Positions 7,710-16,132 of a stretch of 64,000 nucleotides of DNA are shown here, one piece after another (position 1 is the first letter of the stretch; each line of letters opens with the position of its first letter). The notes under the pieces were generated by a model that was not told where the DNA came from, did not search any database, and worked only from the letters and a program-made list of their open reading frames with translations. The stretch covers positions 1 to 64,000 of the forward strand of contig JAEWQB010000019.1 in assembly GCA_023460395.1 (NCBI GenBank), written 5' to 3'. The position numbers were made by a program, and so were the translations under genes. This DNA comes from Pseudomonadota bacterium (GTDB lineage: Bacteria > Desulfobacterota > Desulfovibrionia > Desulfovibrionales > Desulfovibrionaceae).

Positions 7710-8840
7710 ATGCTCGTCGTACCTCCGGCTTCCCCATACGGGAGCGCGCGGACATCGTGCGGGGCGCAGGATATCTCCCTGCGTCCTCAGTCGCCGTTGC
7801 GCGTTGTCGTTATGCATAACACTTTGGACGCGTGCCCCGCGCCGGGTTCCGAAGCCTGCGGGGCACAGGCGCTTCCCCGACCGGATCAGGAAGATACGCT
7901 GCTACAGGCGCAGGCTGTGGAGGCCACGTTGCGCTCTCTGGGCGCAGAGGTATCGCTGCTCCCTGTGTCTCTGGATTTGGCGATGGCGCGGCAGCAGTTG
8001 ATGGAGCGTGCGCCGGACGTGGTGTTCAACCTTGTGGAAGAGCTGGCTGGGGATATTCGTCTTGCCCCACTGGCGACCGCGCTGGTGGAGCATCTGGGCA
8101 TAGCCTGCACGGGGACGGGAACAGCAGGGCTTGTTCTTGCTGGTGACAAGGTGGGGTGCAAACGGGTTCTACTGACCGCCGGGGTGGCAACTCCCGCGTG
8201 GGTGACTGCGACGGATTCCGGTACGTTTGTGCCGGGGCGGTATCTGTGCAAGGCCGTGCATGAGCATGCCTCGTTCGGTATGGATGATACGTGCCTTGTG
8301 GATGCGCACGCTGTGGACGCCGTGCGCGAACGTATCGCCGCCTGTGCCGCAGTGCATGGCGGGGCGTGGTTTGCCGAGCAGTTTGTGGACGGGCGCGAGT
8401 TCAACGTGGCGGTGTTGCGGGGAAAGAATGGAGAACCCGTGGTGCTTCCCCCGGCGGAAATGCTGTTCGAGGGCTTCGACGCTGGTCGTCCCCACATTGT
8501 GGGCTATGCCGCTAAATGGGATACGACAGCCCCGGAATACACAGGGACGGTGCGTGCCTTTTCGCTCACGGAGAATGACTCGCTTTGTCGCGCTCTGGTG
8601 CGGGCGACCGAAGCATGCTGGCACGCTTTTGGTCTGGCGGGCTACGCGCGTGTGGACTTCCGGGTGGGCGGCACAGGCACGGCTGCGGACCCGTATATTC
8701 CCTATGTTATCGATGTGAACGCCAATCCTTGCATTGCCCCGGACGCCGGTTTGGCTGCCGCAGCTTTGGAGGCCGGTATGACGTATTCTGACCTTGTGCG
8801 GGCTGTGGTTGCCGCAGCGGTGTGTGAAACACGGCGTTAG
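7710..8840 (+). CDS. ATP-grasp ligase, D-Ala-D-Ala ligase-like (second of two)
   Basis: 376 residues, starting one base after the previous stop. After a ~30-residue Pro/Ser-rich start, the fold begins at RVVVMHNTLD. PDVVFNLVEELAG, ALVEHLGIACTGTGT and YVIDVNANPCIAPDAG are ATP-grasp landmarks; the last carries the metal-binding Asp/Asn pair. It is clearly paralogous to the neighbour but strongly diverged, so it probably has a different substrate. Two successive ligations would give a tripeptide-like product. The N-terminal extension may be a misassigned start; ATG at 7812 (MHNTL) is an alternative but would remove the first beta strand. Confidence 0.85.
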   Translation: MLVVPPASPYGSARTSCGAQDISLRPQSPLRVVVMHNTLDACPAPGSEACGAQALPRPDQEDTLLQAQAVEATLRSLGAEVSLLPVSLDLAMARQQLMERAPDVVFNLVEELAGDIRLAPLATALVEHLGIACTGTGTAGLVLAGDKVGCKRVLLTAGVATPAWVTATDSGTFVPGRYLCKAVHEHASFGMDDTCLVDAHAVDAVRERIAACAAVHGGAWFAEQFVDGREFNVAVLRGKNGEPVVLPPAEMLFEGFDAGRPHIVGYAAKWDTTAPEYTGTVRAFSLTENDSLCRALVRATEACWHAFGLAGYARVDFRVGGTGTAADPYIPYVIDVNANPCIAPDAGLAAAALEAGMTYSDLVRAVVAAAVCETRR

Positions 8841-8858
8841 CCCGGCATCTGAAAAAAT

Positions 8859-8886
8859 TCAGGGGGTAGTCCCTGAGTACTGTTTT
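8859..8886 (+). terminator. Possible weak terminator after the ATP-grasp operon
   Basis: TCAGGG (8859-8864) pairs with CCCTGA (8871-8876) over a 6-base loop, followed by GTACTGTTTT. The stem is short and the T run begins late, so confidence is modest. The position is right for the end of the sigma-54 operon. Confidence 0.4.
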
Positions 8887-8892
8887 ACTGGG

Positions 8893-8932
8893 GTGCCCAT
8901 CAGTGCCCATCAGTGCCCCGTAGTGCCCAGTG
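8893..8932 (+). repeat. Four 10-bp tandem repeats
   Basis: GTGCCCATCA occurs twice exactly (8893-8902, 8903-8912), then as GTGCCCCGTA and GTGCCCAGTG. The period is about one helical turn. It lies between the ATP-grasp operon and the permease gene. It could be slippage or a cluster of half-sites; no known regulator matches by eye. Confidence 0.6.
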
Positions 8933-8993
8933 GTGCGGGCGCGTCCCGGCTCCCGCTTGCTCATGGTGTGTTGTCGTGCCATAGTCCGTCCCC

Positions 8994-10058
8994 ATGATAG
9001 CTTCCGTCTCTATTTTTTCCACATCCGCAGTCTCCATTGTCATGGAGGCCGCGCCATTTTTGTTGCTTGGCTCCCTGCTGAGTGCGGTGCTGGAAGTGTA
9101 TGTTTCCTCGGATGCCATGACCCGTTTTTTACCGCGCACAGCGGTGGGGCAGGTGCTGGCTGGCGTTTTTGCGGGTATGCTGCTGCCTACCTGCGAGTGC
9201 GGTATTGTTCCCGTGGTGCGGCGCTTGCTGCATAAAGGCGTTCCACCGCGTACCGCTATTCCCTTTATGATGTGTGCGCCGGTTATTAATCCCGTGGTTA
9301 TCGCGTCCACGCTGTTTGCCTTTCAGGGCAATGTGGATGCGGTGGTTTTGCGCTGTTTGCTCGTGCTGGTGCCCGCTGTCGCCATTGGCATGGCGCTGGG
9401 GGCGGCTCCTGCGTCGACTGTGCTGCGCGAACCTATGCGGAAGCGAGAGGAAGAGGCTTCCGCCCGACGGGCCGGACAGACATTCCCTCCTGATGTGGCG
9501 TCCCCGGATGTGCGGTTTGCCGAAATATCCTCCGCTACTGAGAGAACCGGAGGACATGGCGCAGTGCGGCCCTGCGGCTGTGGGCGGGACCATGCGCACC
9601 ATTCTGGCGGGCATGCTGCGGGAGGCGGCTGTGGTTGCGGCTGCCACCGCGACGGACGGGGGCTGACGGCACTGCTGGGCCACACCGCGGCGGAATTTAT
9701 TGGCATGGCGCGTTTTCTCGTGCTGGGCGCTGTGGTTGCCTCTGCCTTCAAAACTTTTTTGCCGCCTTCCGCTCTGGAGATGTTCACCTCCGCCCCATGG
9801 TTAGCCATTGCCGGGCTGATGCTGCTGGCGATTTTGCTGTCCGTTTGTTCCGAGGCGGACGCCTTTGTGGCAGGTTCGTTCACGGCGTTTCCGTTCATGG
9901 CGAAAATCGCCTTTATCGCGGTGGGACCGTTGGTGGATTTGAAGCTGATCCCCATGTTTTTCGCCGTGTTCCGCAAGCGGGTTGCGTTCACGCTCATCAT
10001 TGTGCCCATTGTGTCCATTTATGCCATGGCGGCGGTGCTTGCCGCGCTGGGGGTCTAA
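8994..10058 (+). CDS. UPF0718 (DUF318) permease with a Cys/His-rich loop
   Basis: 354 residues, polytopic inner membrane protein of the YraQ/YcgR permease family. LLPTCECGIVPVVRRLLHKG and MMCAPVINPVV are the family's conserved membrane motifs, duplicated in weaker form in the C-terminal half (CSEADAFVAGSF). Between the halves, around residues 180-220, is a soluble loop holding CGCG, HAHHSGGH and CGCGCH. This looks like a metal-binding insert. The partner gene follows with a one-base gap. Family members are predicted to transport small ions or metal-related substrates; the true substrate is unknown. The start has no strong ribosome site. Confidence 0.85.
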   Translation: MIASVSIFSTSAVSIVMEAAPFLLLGSLLSAVLEVYVSSDAMTRFLPRTAVGQVLAGVFAGMLLPTCECGIVPVVRRLLHKGVPPRTAIPFMMCAPVINPVVIASTLFAFQGNVDAVVLRCLLVLVPAVAIGMALGAAPASTVLREPMRKREEEASARRAGQTFPPDVASPDVRFAEISSATERTGGHGAVRPCGCGRDHAHHSGGHAAGGGCGCGCHRDGRGLTALLGHTAAEFIGMARFLVLGAVVASAFKTFLPPSALEMFTSAPWLAIAGLMLLAILLSVCSEADAFVAGSFTAFPFMAKIAFIAVGPLVDLKLIPMFFAVFRKRVAFTLIIVPIVSIYAMAAVLAALGV

Positions 10059-10059
10059 C

Positions 10060-10932
10060 ATGGGCGGTGTTGTTCACATCTTTCGCGCTTCCTTACTGCC
10101 TCTCGCGCGAGCCTGTTTTTTAGCGGGCATGGGCGCGTTTATGATTATGCTGTCGGTGTCCCCGATGTACTGGCGGTTTCTGAATCCCAAATACGCGTGG
10201 TTGTCGTTGGGAACCGGTGTGGCTATTGCTTTGGTGGGAGTGGGAAGCCTGTGCATTCCACAGACAGCCCGGCGCTCGTGGGGGGTGGTGGCGGGAGAGT
10301 TGGCGGCGGTGGGCGTGTTTCTGGGATTGGCGTTGACCGCCGTAACCGTGCCTAATCCGTTTTCCATTCCCGTGCCGTCTGTCGCATCTGAAGATGGCTT
10401 CATACAGGACGCTGGTACTTTTGTTCTGCATGACGCCCCACCCCCTGCCACGTTTTCCGGGGCGGAACCCGCAGTGCGCGAGGCGCATAGTGCCCGCCTG
10501 CTTTTGGCGGACGGAGAATATGTGCGCATAAACATTGCGGAGTTGCTTGCGGCGGAAGGTACGGATTCCGTGAGTGCCGGACAACGCTATGTGGTGCGTG
10601 GCGGTGTGGTGCGCACACCGGAGTTGGATGCCGCCGGATATATCGGCGTGGGGCGGCTGCTCATCACCTGTTGCTTTGCGGATGCGGCGGGCGTGGCCTA
10701 TCTGGTCCGTGTGGAAAATCCACAAGCTTGGCCGCACGGCGGATGGGTGGAAACGGCAGGCATACTTCGTCCGCGCGATGCGAAAAGCCCGGCTTCCGTA
10801 CCCGTTCGCGGTGCGCTTTCCGCCATTATCAGTGATAAGTACGTGCTGGAGGCGCAGAAGGTGGAATCGGGACACATGCCTGATATCCCCTTTATTTTCA
10901 GCGTGCACCGGGCGGAACCATACGCGTTTTGA
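10060..10932 (+). CDS. TIGR03943/DUF1980 family permease partner (YcgQ-like)
   Basis: 290 residues from the ATG one base after the upstream stop. Three or four N-terminal membrane helices (about residues 8-100) are followed by a soluble domain outside the membrane. Characteristic features of the family are a VRINIAELL segment, a G-x-R-Y-V-V-R-GGVVRTPELD segment, and GRLLITCCFADA, which holds the family's paired cysteines. It is paired with a UPF0718 permease, as in the B. subtilis ycgR-ycgQ arrangement. Both are likely to form one transporter of unknown substrate. Confidence 0.82.
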   Translation: MGGVVHIFRASLLPLARACFLAGMGAFMIMLSVSPMYWRFLNPKYAWLSLGTGVAIALVGVGSLCIPQTARRSWGVVAGELAAVGVFLGLALTAVTVPNPFSIPVPSVASEDGFIQDAGTFVLHDAPPPATFSGAEPAVREAHSARLLLADGEYVRINIAELLAAEGTDSVSAGQRYVVRGGVVRTPELDAAGYIGVGRLLITCCFADAAGVAYLVRVENPQAWPHGGWVETAGILRPRDAKSPASVPVRGALSAIISDKYVLEAQKVESGHMPDIPFIFSVHRAEPYAF

Positions 10933-11017
10933 TGAAAATTTGCAGCGCACGAGTGTAGTTGCGAAGAGCCACTACGTGTTTTTTGCGATATTGAGGATCG
11001 CGCGAAAAGTTTTTGTC

Positions 11018-12322
11018 TTAGGGGATGGTCACGTCTATGCAATGCCAGCCGTTTTTTCCTGATTGTCCTTCGATTAAATTAAAAGAGCGCGATTGTAGTC
11101 TGTTGAAATAGAGTTGTATGATTGTGGCATTTCTTTCTTTGCTCCATGAAATGTCTTTTTGTATCATTGGATATATTTTACCACTATCATCTTGAAGATA
11201 AAATGCATATTGATGGCCGGGTTGATATATAGTAAATCCACCGGTTTGAGGGGTTTCGATCTCAACAATTGTCTGCATATCAGAAAGAATAACATTGCTG
11301 AGTGTGACGTTGTTGCGAATAGGGAATGTTACAGTATAAGCCCCATTGGGCGGTGAAGGAACTAATTCTCTTCGCTTTTCTTGAGACTGTGGAAAGGACG
11401 CGTGCGAGGTGTTTTTTAAACTACCATTTTTAGCCTGTTGCTGTGGGAGAGCTGCGCCTTCTGAGTTTTGAACAGTCTTTGCTAGTTCAATATGAGTTTT
11501 GGCTCCCTGCTCGATGAGCATGAATTCAATATCAAGCAATGCTTGGTCCGTGGAGTTTTGCTTTTGTACCAAGTCCAACGCAGTTAATCCTTGGCAACTT
11601 GTGTTTGGAGCCACTCTGTATTCTAGCAGAAACTCCACCATTTCCTTATCGCCGTAATCAACTGCGTTCATAAGAGGAGTTCTTTTTTGGGGGCCAGAAC
11701 ACATATTAGGATCAGTTCCGGCTTTAAGTAAATTTTTTGCCACCACACTGTTTCGCACTCGGTACATACCGTACACAATGTCAATAGGGCGGCAGGCGTA
11801 GCTATGATTTAATCCTCCATCAGGGCTTGTTGTGTTAAGGCTTTCTTGGGTTTTTGAAAGAAGAAGTGCATACGCCTTATTCATATCTTGTGATTTTTGC
11901 GGAGATGAACCGAAAACTCTGGGTTCAAAAAGAGTACTTGTTACAGAATGCAATACGGTTTGACCGTATTGGTTACGTTTGGACAGAGGAATATTTTTTT
12001 GAATGAAAAGTGTAATTTTTTCGTAATAATGCGAATTTCCTAGATTGAATAAGTCATTGTACAGTGACGCAGGATCGTTAATGGTATAGCCACTATCAAG
12101 GAGAAATTTAATAATTGATGGCGGTTGTTGGACTAACGAATATTGAGGGATGACATTTTTTACCGTGGCACCTTTTGCGATCATTGACTTTGCAGTCACG
12201 ATATCTCCATTTTCTATGGCCGCTTTAAGTTGCCTTTGGTATACACTTTGTGCGGAAAAAGCTGGAGGAGAATAAACAGTGGCTATACATATAATGAGCG
12301 AAATAAATATAAATTTACACAT
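11018..12322 (-). CDS. Secreted or periplasmic ankyrin-repeat protein
   Basis: 434 residues with a cleavable signal peptide (hydrophobic core about 4-20, then AFSA before Q). Ankyrin-like repeats run from about residue 30 to 285; TPLMNAVDYGDKEMVEFLLE is the clearest, and LTALDLVQKQNS is another. The C-terminal ~130 residues look like a beta-rich domain with no known match. The gene and its flanks are visibly AT-rich beside GC-rich neighbours, and codon use differs (many AAA, AAT, ATT, TTT). This suggests recent transfer. It converges on the permease genes and has no operon partner. The role may be protein binding at the cell surface, by inference from the repeats. Confidence 0.8.
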   Translation of the reverse strand: MCKFIFISLIICIATVYSPPAFSAQSVYQRQLKAAIENGDIVTAKSMIAKGATVKNVIPQYSLVQQPPSIIKFLLDSGYTINDPASLYNDLFNLGNSHYYEKITLFIQKNIPLSKRNQYGQTVLHSVTSTLFEPRVFGSSPQKSQDMNKAYALLLSKTQESLNTTSPDGGLNHSYACRPIDIVYGMYRVRNSVVAKNLLKAGTDPNMCSGPQKRTPLMNAVDYGDKEMVEFLLEYRVAPNTSCQGLTALDLVQKQNSTDQALLDIEFMLIEQGAKTHIELAKTVQNSEGAALPQQQAKNGSLKNTSHASFPQSQEKRRELVPSPPNGAYTVTFPIRNNVTLSNVILSDMQTIVEIETPQTGGFTIYQPGHQYAFYLQDDSGKIYPMIQKDISWSKERNATIIQLYFNRLQSRSFNLIEGQSGKNGWHCIDVTIP

Positions 12323-12528
12323 GTTTTCTCACGGCAGGGTATGTTAGAATGATTATGATAAATAGTTTTGCATCATTTACATATTTTTTCAAGAAACGCT
12401 TTGTACTGCCGTTTTCAGCGAATACTTTTGCTTGAGAAACGTATTACGTGCATTCCACCAATCGATGCCCCTGTGAGAAAGGGGCACCTCTGTGTCTATT
12501 CCATTTGTCTAGATCGAAGTGGTAAGTG

Positions 12529-13959
12529 CTATCCTCTCTCCGGCAACCGTCCGTACACATCGTCAAATCTTACGATATCGTCTTCCCCAAGATAGCTGCC
12601 GGTTTGCACTTCGATGAGTTCCAGCGGAATTTTCCCGGGGTTTTCCAGCCGGTGCGCTTCCCCTAATGAGATGTAGGTGGATTGGTCCTCGGTGAGGATA
12701 ATTTCCTCGTCGCCGCGGGTGACTCGTGCTGTTCCGCTGACGACAACCCAGTGCTCGGCGCGGTGAAAGTGCTTTTGCAACGAGAGTTTTGCCCCCGGCT
12801 TGACAGTGATGCGCTTGACCTGAAAGCGGCCCTGAAGGTCTATGGTTTCATACGCACCCCACGGGCGGTATACGCGTTTGTGGGTGTCAGCTTCCGGGCG
12901 CTTTTCTTTTCGGATGGCGTCTACCAGTTGCTTAACGTCCTGCACTTTGTCCTTGGGAGCCACCAATACCGCGTCCGGTGTTTCCACCACCACATGGTCG
13001 CGCAGGCCCGCTACCGCGAGCAGCCGACCTGTGGAGTGCAGGTAGGATTGCTCTACGTCCAGCGTAAGCACATCGCCTACGGTAACATTACCGTCAGATG
13101 TTTTGTCGCCGATATCCCAAAGGGCACTCCACGATCCCACATCGCTCCAGCCGGCATCCAGCGGCATAACCACACCGCGTCGGGTGTGTTCCATGACAGC
13201 GTAGTCTATGGATTCAGCGGGGCATTCCGCGAAGATTTCCCGTGCGGGGCGGAAGAAGAGGGCATCGCCAGTTCCGGTATCCATGGCCTGCTGCGCGGCC
13301 TCGGCAATGTCCGGTCGCAGGGTTTTCAATTCGGCCTGATACGCGGTGGCGCTAAAGAGGAACATGCCGCTGTTCCAGTAAAATGTTCCGCTCTCAAGAT
13401 ATTGTTGCGCGGTTGCGCTGTCTGGCTTTTCTACGAACCGGGCAATGGCGTATCCTGTATCTGAACCGTTCGCAGGCAGCGGCGTGCCCCGTTCTATGTA
13501 GCCGTAGCCGGTTTCCGGTTTGTCCGGCACGATGCCGAATGTCACCAGACGCCCGTCATGCGTAAGGGACAGGGCGTCACGCAGCACGCGTAGTACTTCC
13601 TTGGGAGCGCGGAAGTGGTGATCCGCGGGGGCCAGCAGCATGAGGTCGCCACCTTTCTGTAGAATGGCTGAGGCCGCAAGGCTGGCTGCCGGAGCGGTAT
13701 TCCTTCCTGCCGGTTCCAGAATGATAGCCGCCGGTTCTATGTGGATTAGCCGCAGTTGCTCCGCCACCATGAAACGGTGTTCTTCGTTACACACGATAAT
13801 GGGAGGCAAAAACAGGTCCGCATCGGCAAAGCGGAGTGCGGTTTGCTGGAGCAAAGTGGTTTCACCAATGAGCGGCAGAAACTGCTTGGGATAAAGCTGG
13901 CGGGAAAGGGGCCACAGGCGGGTACCAGATCCGCCAGCGAGGATAACGGGGGTGATCAT
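12529..13959 (-). CDS. manC: Mannose-1-phosphate guanylyltransferase / mannose-6-phosphate isomerase
   Basis: 476 residues, the usual length of bifunctional ManC/AlgA/CpsB. The nucleotidyltransferase domain (1-~290) opens with LAGGSGTRLWPLSR and includes FVEKPDSATA. The C-terminal cupin-type isomerase domain (~340-476) has QKHFHRAEHWVVVSGTA. It makes GDP-mannose from mannose-1-phosphate for surface polysaccharides. The start ATG is 69 bases downstream of a sigma-54 regulator on the same strand, so the two may be cotranscribed. A glycosyltransferase lies 3 kb away. Confidence 0.95.
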   Translation of the reverse strand: MITPVILAGGSGTRLWPLSRQLYPKQFLPLIGETTLLQQTALRFADADLFLPPIIVCNEEHRFMVAEQLRLIHIEPAAIILEPAGRNTAPAASLAASAILQKGGDLMLLAPADHHFRAPKEVLRVLRDALSLTHDGRLVTFGIVPDKPETGYGYIERGTPLPANGSDTGYAIARFVEKPDSATAQQYLESGTFYWNSGMFLFSATAYQAELKTLRPDIAEAAQQAMDTGTGDALFFRPAREIFAECPAESIDYAVMEHTRRGVVMPLDAGWSDVGSWSALWDIGDKTSDGNVTVGDVLTLDVEQSYLHSTGRLLAVAGLRDHVVVETPDAVLVAPKDKVQDVKQLVDAIRKEKRPEADTHKRVYRPWGAYETIDLQGRFQVKRITVKPGAKLSLQKHFHRAEHWVVVSGTARVTRGDEEIILTEDQSTYISLGEAHRLENPGKIPLELIEVQTGSYLGEDDIVRFDDVYGRLPERG

Positions 13960-14028
13960 GCGTTCTCTCCTGCGCGGACGGTGCCGCGCGAAACAGGGAA
14001 TGTCAATTTTGTGAGCTACGGCAGTGCC

Positions 14029-15660
14029 TTAGCGCTTCATGGTGAATCCGTGTTTTTGCAGCAGTTCGTACAGCCGGGCGCGGGAAAGACCGGAAAGGGA
14101 ACACGCCGTGGCGACATCGTGCTCACTGCGTGTAAGCAGGCTGTTCAGGTATTCCGTTTCCATTTGGTCCAGCACCTTTTTCCGTACCAACCGGAGGGAG
14201 GGAAAAGTGCTCTCGCGCAGTATGGCTTCCTGAATGAAGGGAGCGACAGACATAGCCGGGGCACCGGTTGTTTCCGGTTCGGACGTTGAACGTCCGCAGG
14301 AGCCGTTGGCGCCGGAAAGTGAGAAGCCCGTTGGTTCCTGCACCGCGTTGCGGATAAGAAACGCGCGAACGTCACGGGGAAGATGGTGGGAATGCAGTGT
14401 GTCCACGTCAAAGGAGTTCGCGATGGCGGTGTGCACCACGTTGATAACGTCGCGCACATTGCCGGGCCATGGATATTGCTCCAGCGCGTGCAGAAAATCT
14501 TTGGCGATATGTTTGGGCGCGCTGCCTTGTTCCGCGCATATGCGCTCCACAAAATGGCGCACAAGCGGTTCCACGTCGTCCGGTCTGTGACGCAAGGGGG
14601 GCAGTTCAATCACGTTGGTCGTAAGCCGGTAGTAGAGATCTTTGCGGAACTCCCCGCTTTGCACCATTTGCTCAAGGTCGCGGTTGGTTGCTGCTACAAG
14701 GCGAAAATCGCTGGATTCTTCTTTGGCCGATTTAAGAGGGCGGAAGGAGCGGTCTTGCAATACGCGCAGCAGGGATTTTTGAATACCGAGGTCTAAATCG
14801 CCCACTTCGTCCAGAAAAATAGTCCCGCCATCGGCTTGCTTAAACAGGCCCACGCTAGCTTCGCGGGCATCGGTGTAAGCCCCCCGCGCATGACCAAAGA
14901 GAATGCTTTCCGCCAGTGAGGTGGGCAGATTAGTGCAGTCCACCACAATGAAATTTTTGTCCGCCCGGTCGCTGTTGGCGTGTAGCGCACGGGCCAGCAA
15001 TTCTTTGCCGGTTCCTGTTTCGCCCACAATCAGCACATTGCCGGGGGTGCGTGAAATCATGCCAAGCTTTTGCAGCACCTCTTCAAATGGGGCGCTCTCG
15101 CCAATAAGCGGGCCACGCTCTATAGCCGCTTTTTGCATGAAGTCGCGGCGGGCCTCGCGGTGGCGCAGGCAGCGTTTGATAATTTGTTCGAGCGTGGGGT
15201 AGGAGACGGGTTTGATGAGATAGTCCCACGCGCCGGAGCGTATGGCTGTGTCTGCTGCTTCGCTGTTGCCGTTGGCGGTGACAACCACGACATCCGGCGT
15301 GCCGGGGGTGCGCGTTATTTCATGCAGATGGGAAAGGGTATCTCCCTCAGGCAAATGCACGTCCAAAAAGACAAGCTCCCCCGGCTGTTCCCGCAGACGG
15401 CGGAGTCCTTCGCCGAAGGAGTGGGATGCCTCGCAGGAGTAGCCCATTCGGTTCACCATGGAAACGAATGCGAAGCAGAAGTCCTCGCGGTCATCAATAA
15501 CGTGGATATGAGCCATAGGCGTAAGCGCGTTGGTTGATTCGTTGATCGGAAGCGCGGGGCCGTTGGCGAAGTACACAATGTCATTCGCAATCGGTTCCCG
15601 GTCTGGATATTCCGGGACAGGATGCGCAAGGCTTATGCGCCGGGTTTTCATCTGAGGCAC
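14029..15660 (-). CDS. Sigma-54-type response regulator with an altered GAFTGA loop
   Basis: 543 residues as drawn from a GTG. An ATG at 15516 (MAHIHVIDD) would trim 48 residues and start right at the receiver domain; neither start has a strong ribosome site. Receiver (about 50-170) keeps the DD pair, phospho-acceptor Asp (FLDVHLP), Thr and Lys (YLIKP). The AAA+ domain has GETGTGKE and IFLDEVG. The sigma-54 contact loop reads GAYTDA where nearly all activators have GAFTGA: Phe to Tyr is tolerated in some proteins, but Gly to Asp is not usual. The C-terminus carries a Fis-like HTH ending SGLSRARLYELLQKHG. It may act at sigma-70 promoters, as TyrR or HupR-type relatives with changed loops do. 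ManC follows. Confidence 0.9.
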   Translation of the reverse strand: MPQMKTRRISLAHPVPEYPDREPIANDIVYFANGPALPINESTNALTPMAHIHVIDDREDFCFAFVSMVNRMGYSCEASHSFGEGLRRLREQPGELVFLDVHLPEGDTLSHLHEITRTPGTPDVVVVTANGNSEAADTAIRSGAWDYLIKPVSYPTLEQIIKRCLRHREARRDFMQKAAIERGPLIGESAPFEEVLQKLGMISRTPGNVLIVGETGTGKELLARALHANSDRADKNFIVVDCTNLPTSLAESILFGHARGAYTDAREASVGLFKQADGGTIFLDEVGDLDLGIQKSLLRVLQDRSFRPLKSAKEESSDFRLVAATNRDLEQMVQSGEFRKDLYYRLTTNVIELPPLRHRPDDVEPLVRHFVERICAEQGSAPKHIAKDFLHALEQYPWPGNVRDVINVVHTAIANSFDVDTLHSHHLPRDVRAFLIRNAVQEPTGFSLSGANGSCGRSTSEPETTGAPAMSVAPFIQEAILRESTFPSLRLVRKKVLDQMETEYLNSLLTRSEHDVATACSLSGLSRARLYELLQKHGFTMKR

Positions 15661-16132
15661 GGCCTAGGCACCTTTCTTGCGGGGAACCTTGCGTAGTATG
15701 ACAGATTTTTGTGCGCATGGAAACAGCGTGGAGGGGGGAAATGTCTTGATGTTGCCCTGTTTCGGAGGATTTTTTTGGAAAACTGTCCGGGTTTTCCAGA
15801 TGAAGGCGCCGCCCCGTGCCGCTAGGCGAACGATTGTAACCGGATAGTCAACAATACGTGTCCCTATATTTAAGATGAGGTGACAGCCCTGAAGTGGGCG
15901 AACACTGCGTGGTTTAGCGTTCTTTTCCCCTGTCCCGAACTCTAGGGCGCACGCTCAGGGGCATAGATTTTGTCTGTTTCTTCCAGACTGGAACATGTCG
16001 AAATTCTTTACAATGCCCTTGTATATTCATGATATTATTGTTAATGTATAGTAATGTCGAAATGGCATGAGTTTTTCATGCATAGTGGATGAACTGGAGG
16101 TTGCGACAGGCGCAGCGGAGATTGGAGGTTGT
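15661..16132 (+). promoter_or_regulatory. Divergent intergenic region; possible PilZ-gene promoter at 16063-16078
   Basis: No gene is visible in this 470-base gap. TGGCATG (16063-16069) followed at the right distance by TTTCA (16074-16078) resembles a sigma-54 promoter with one change in the key -12 GC. The 10-mer ATGTCGAAAT occurs at 15995-16004 and again at 16054-16063, overlapping the -24 element. GCATGA/TCATGC also forms a short hairpin here. These are suggestive only. Confidence 0.35.

Noticed and set aside
8893..8932. Short CRISPR-like array
   Set aside because: Units are 10 bases with no spacers and no cas genes nearby; these are simple tandem repeats.
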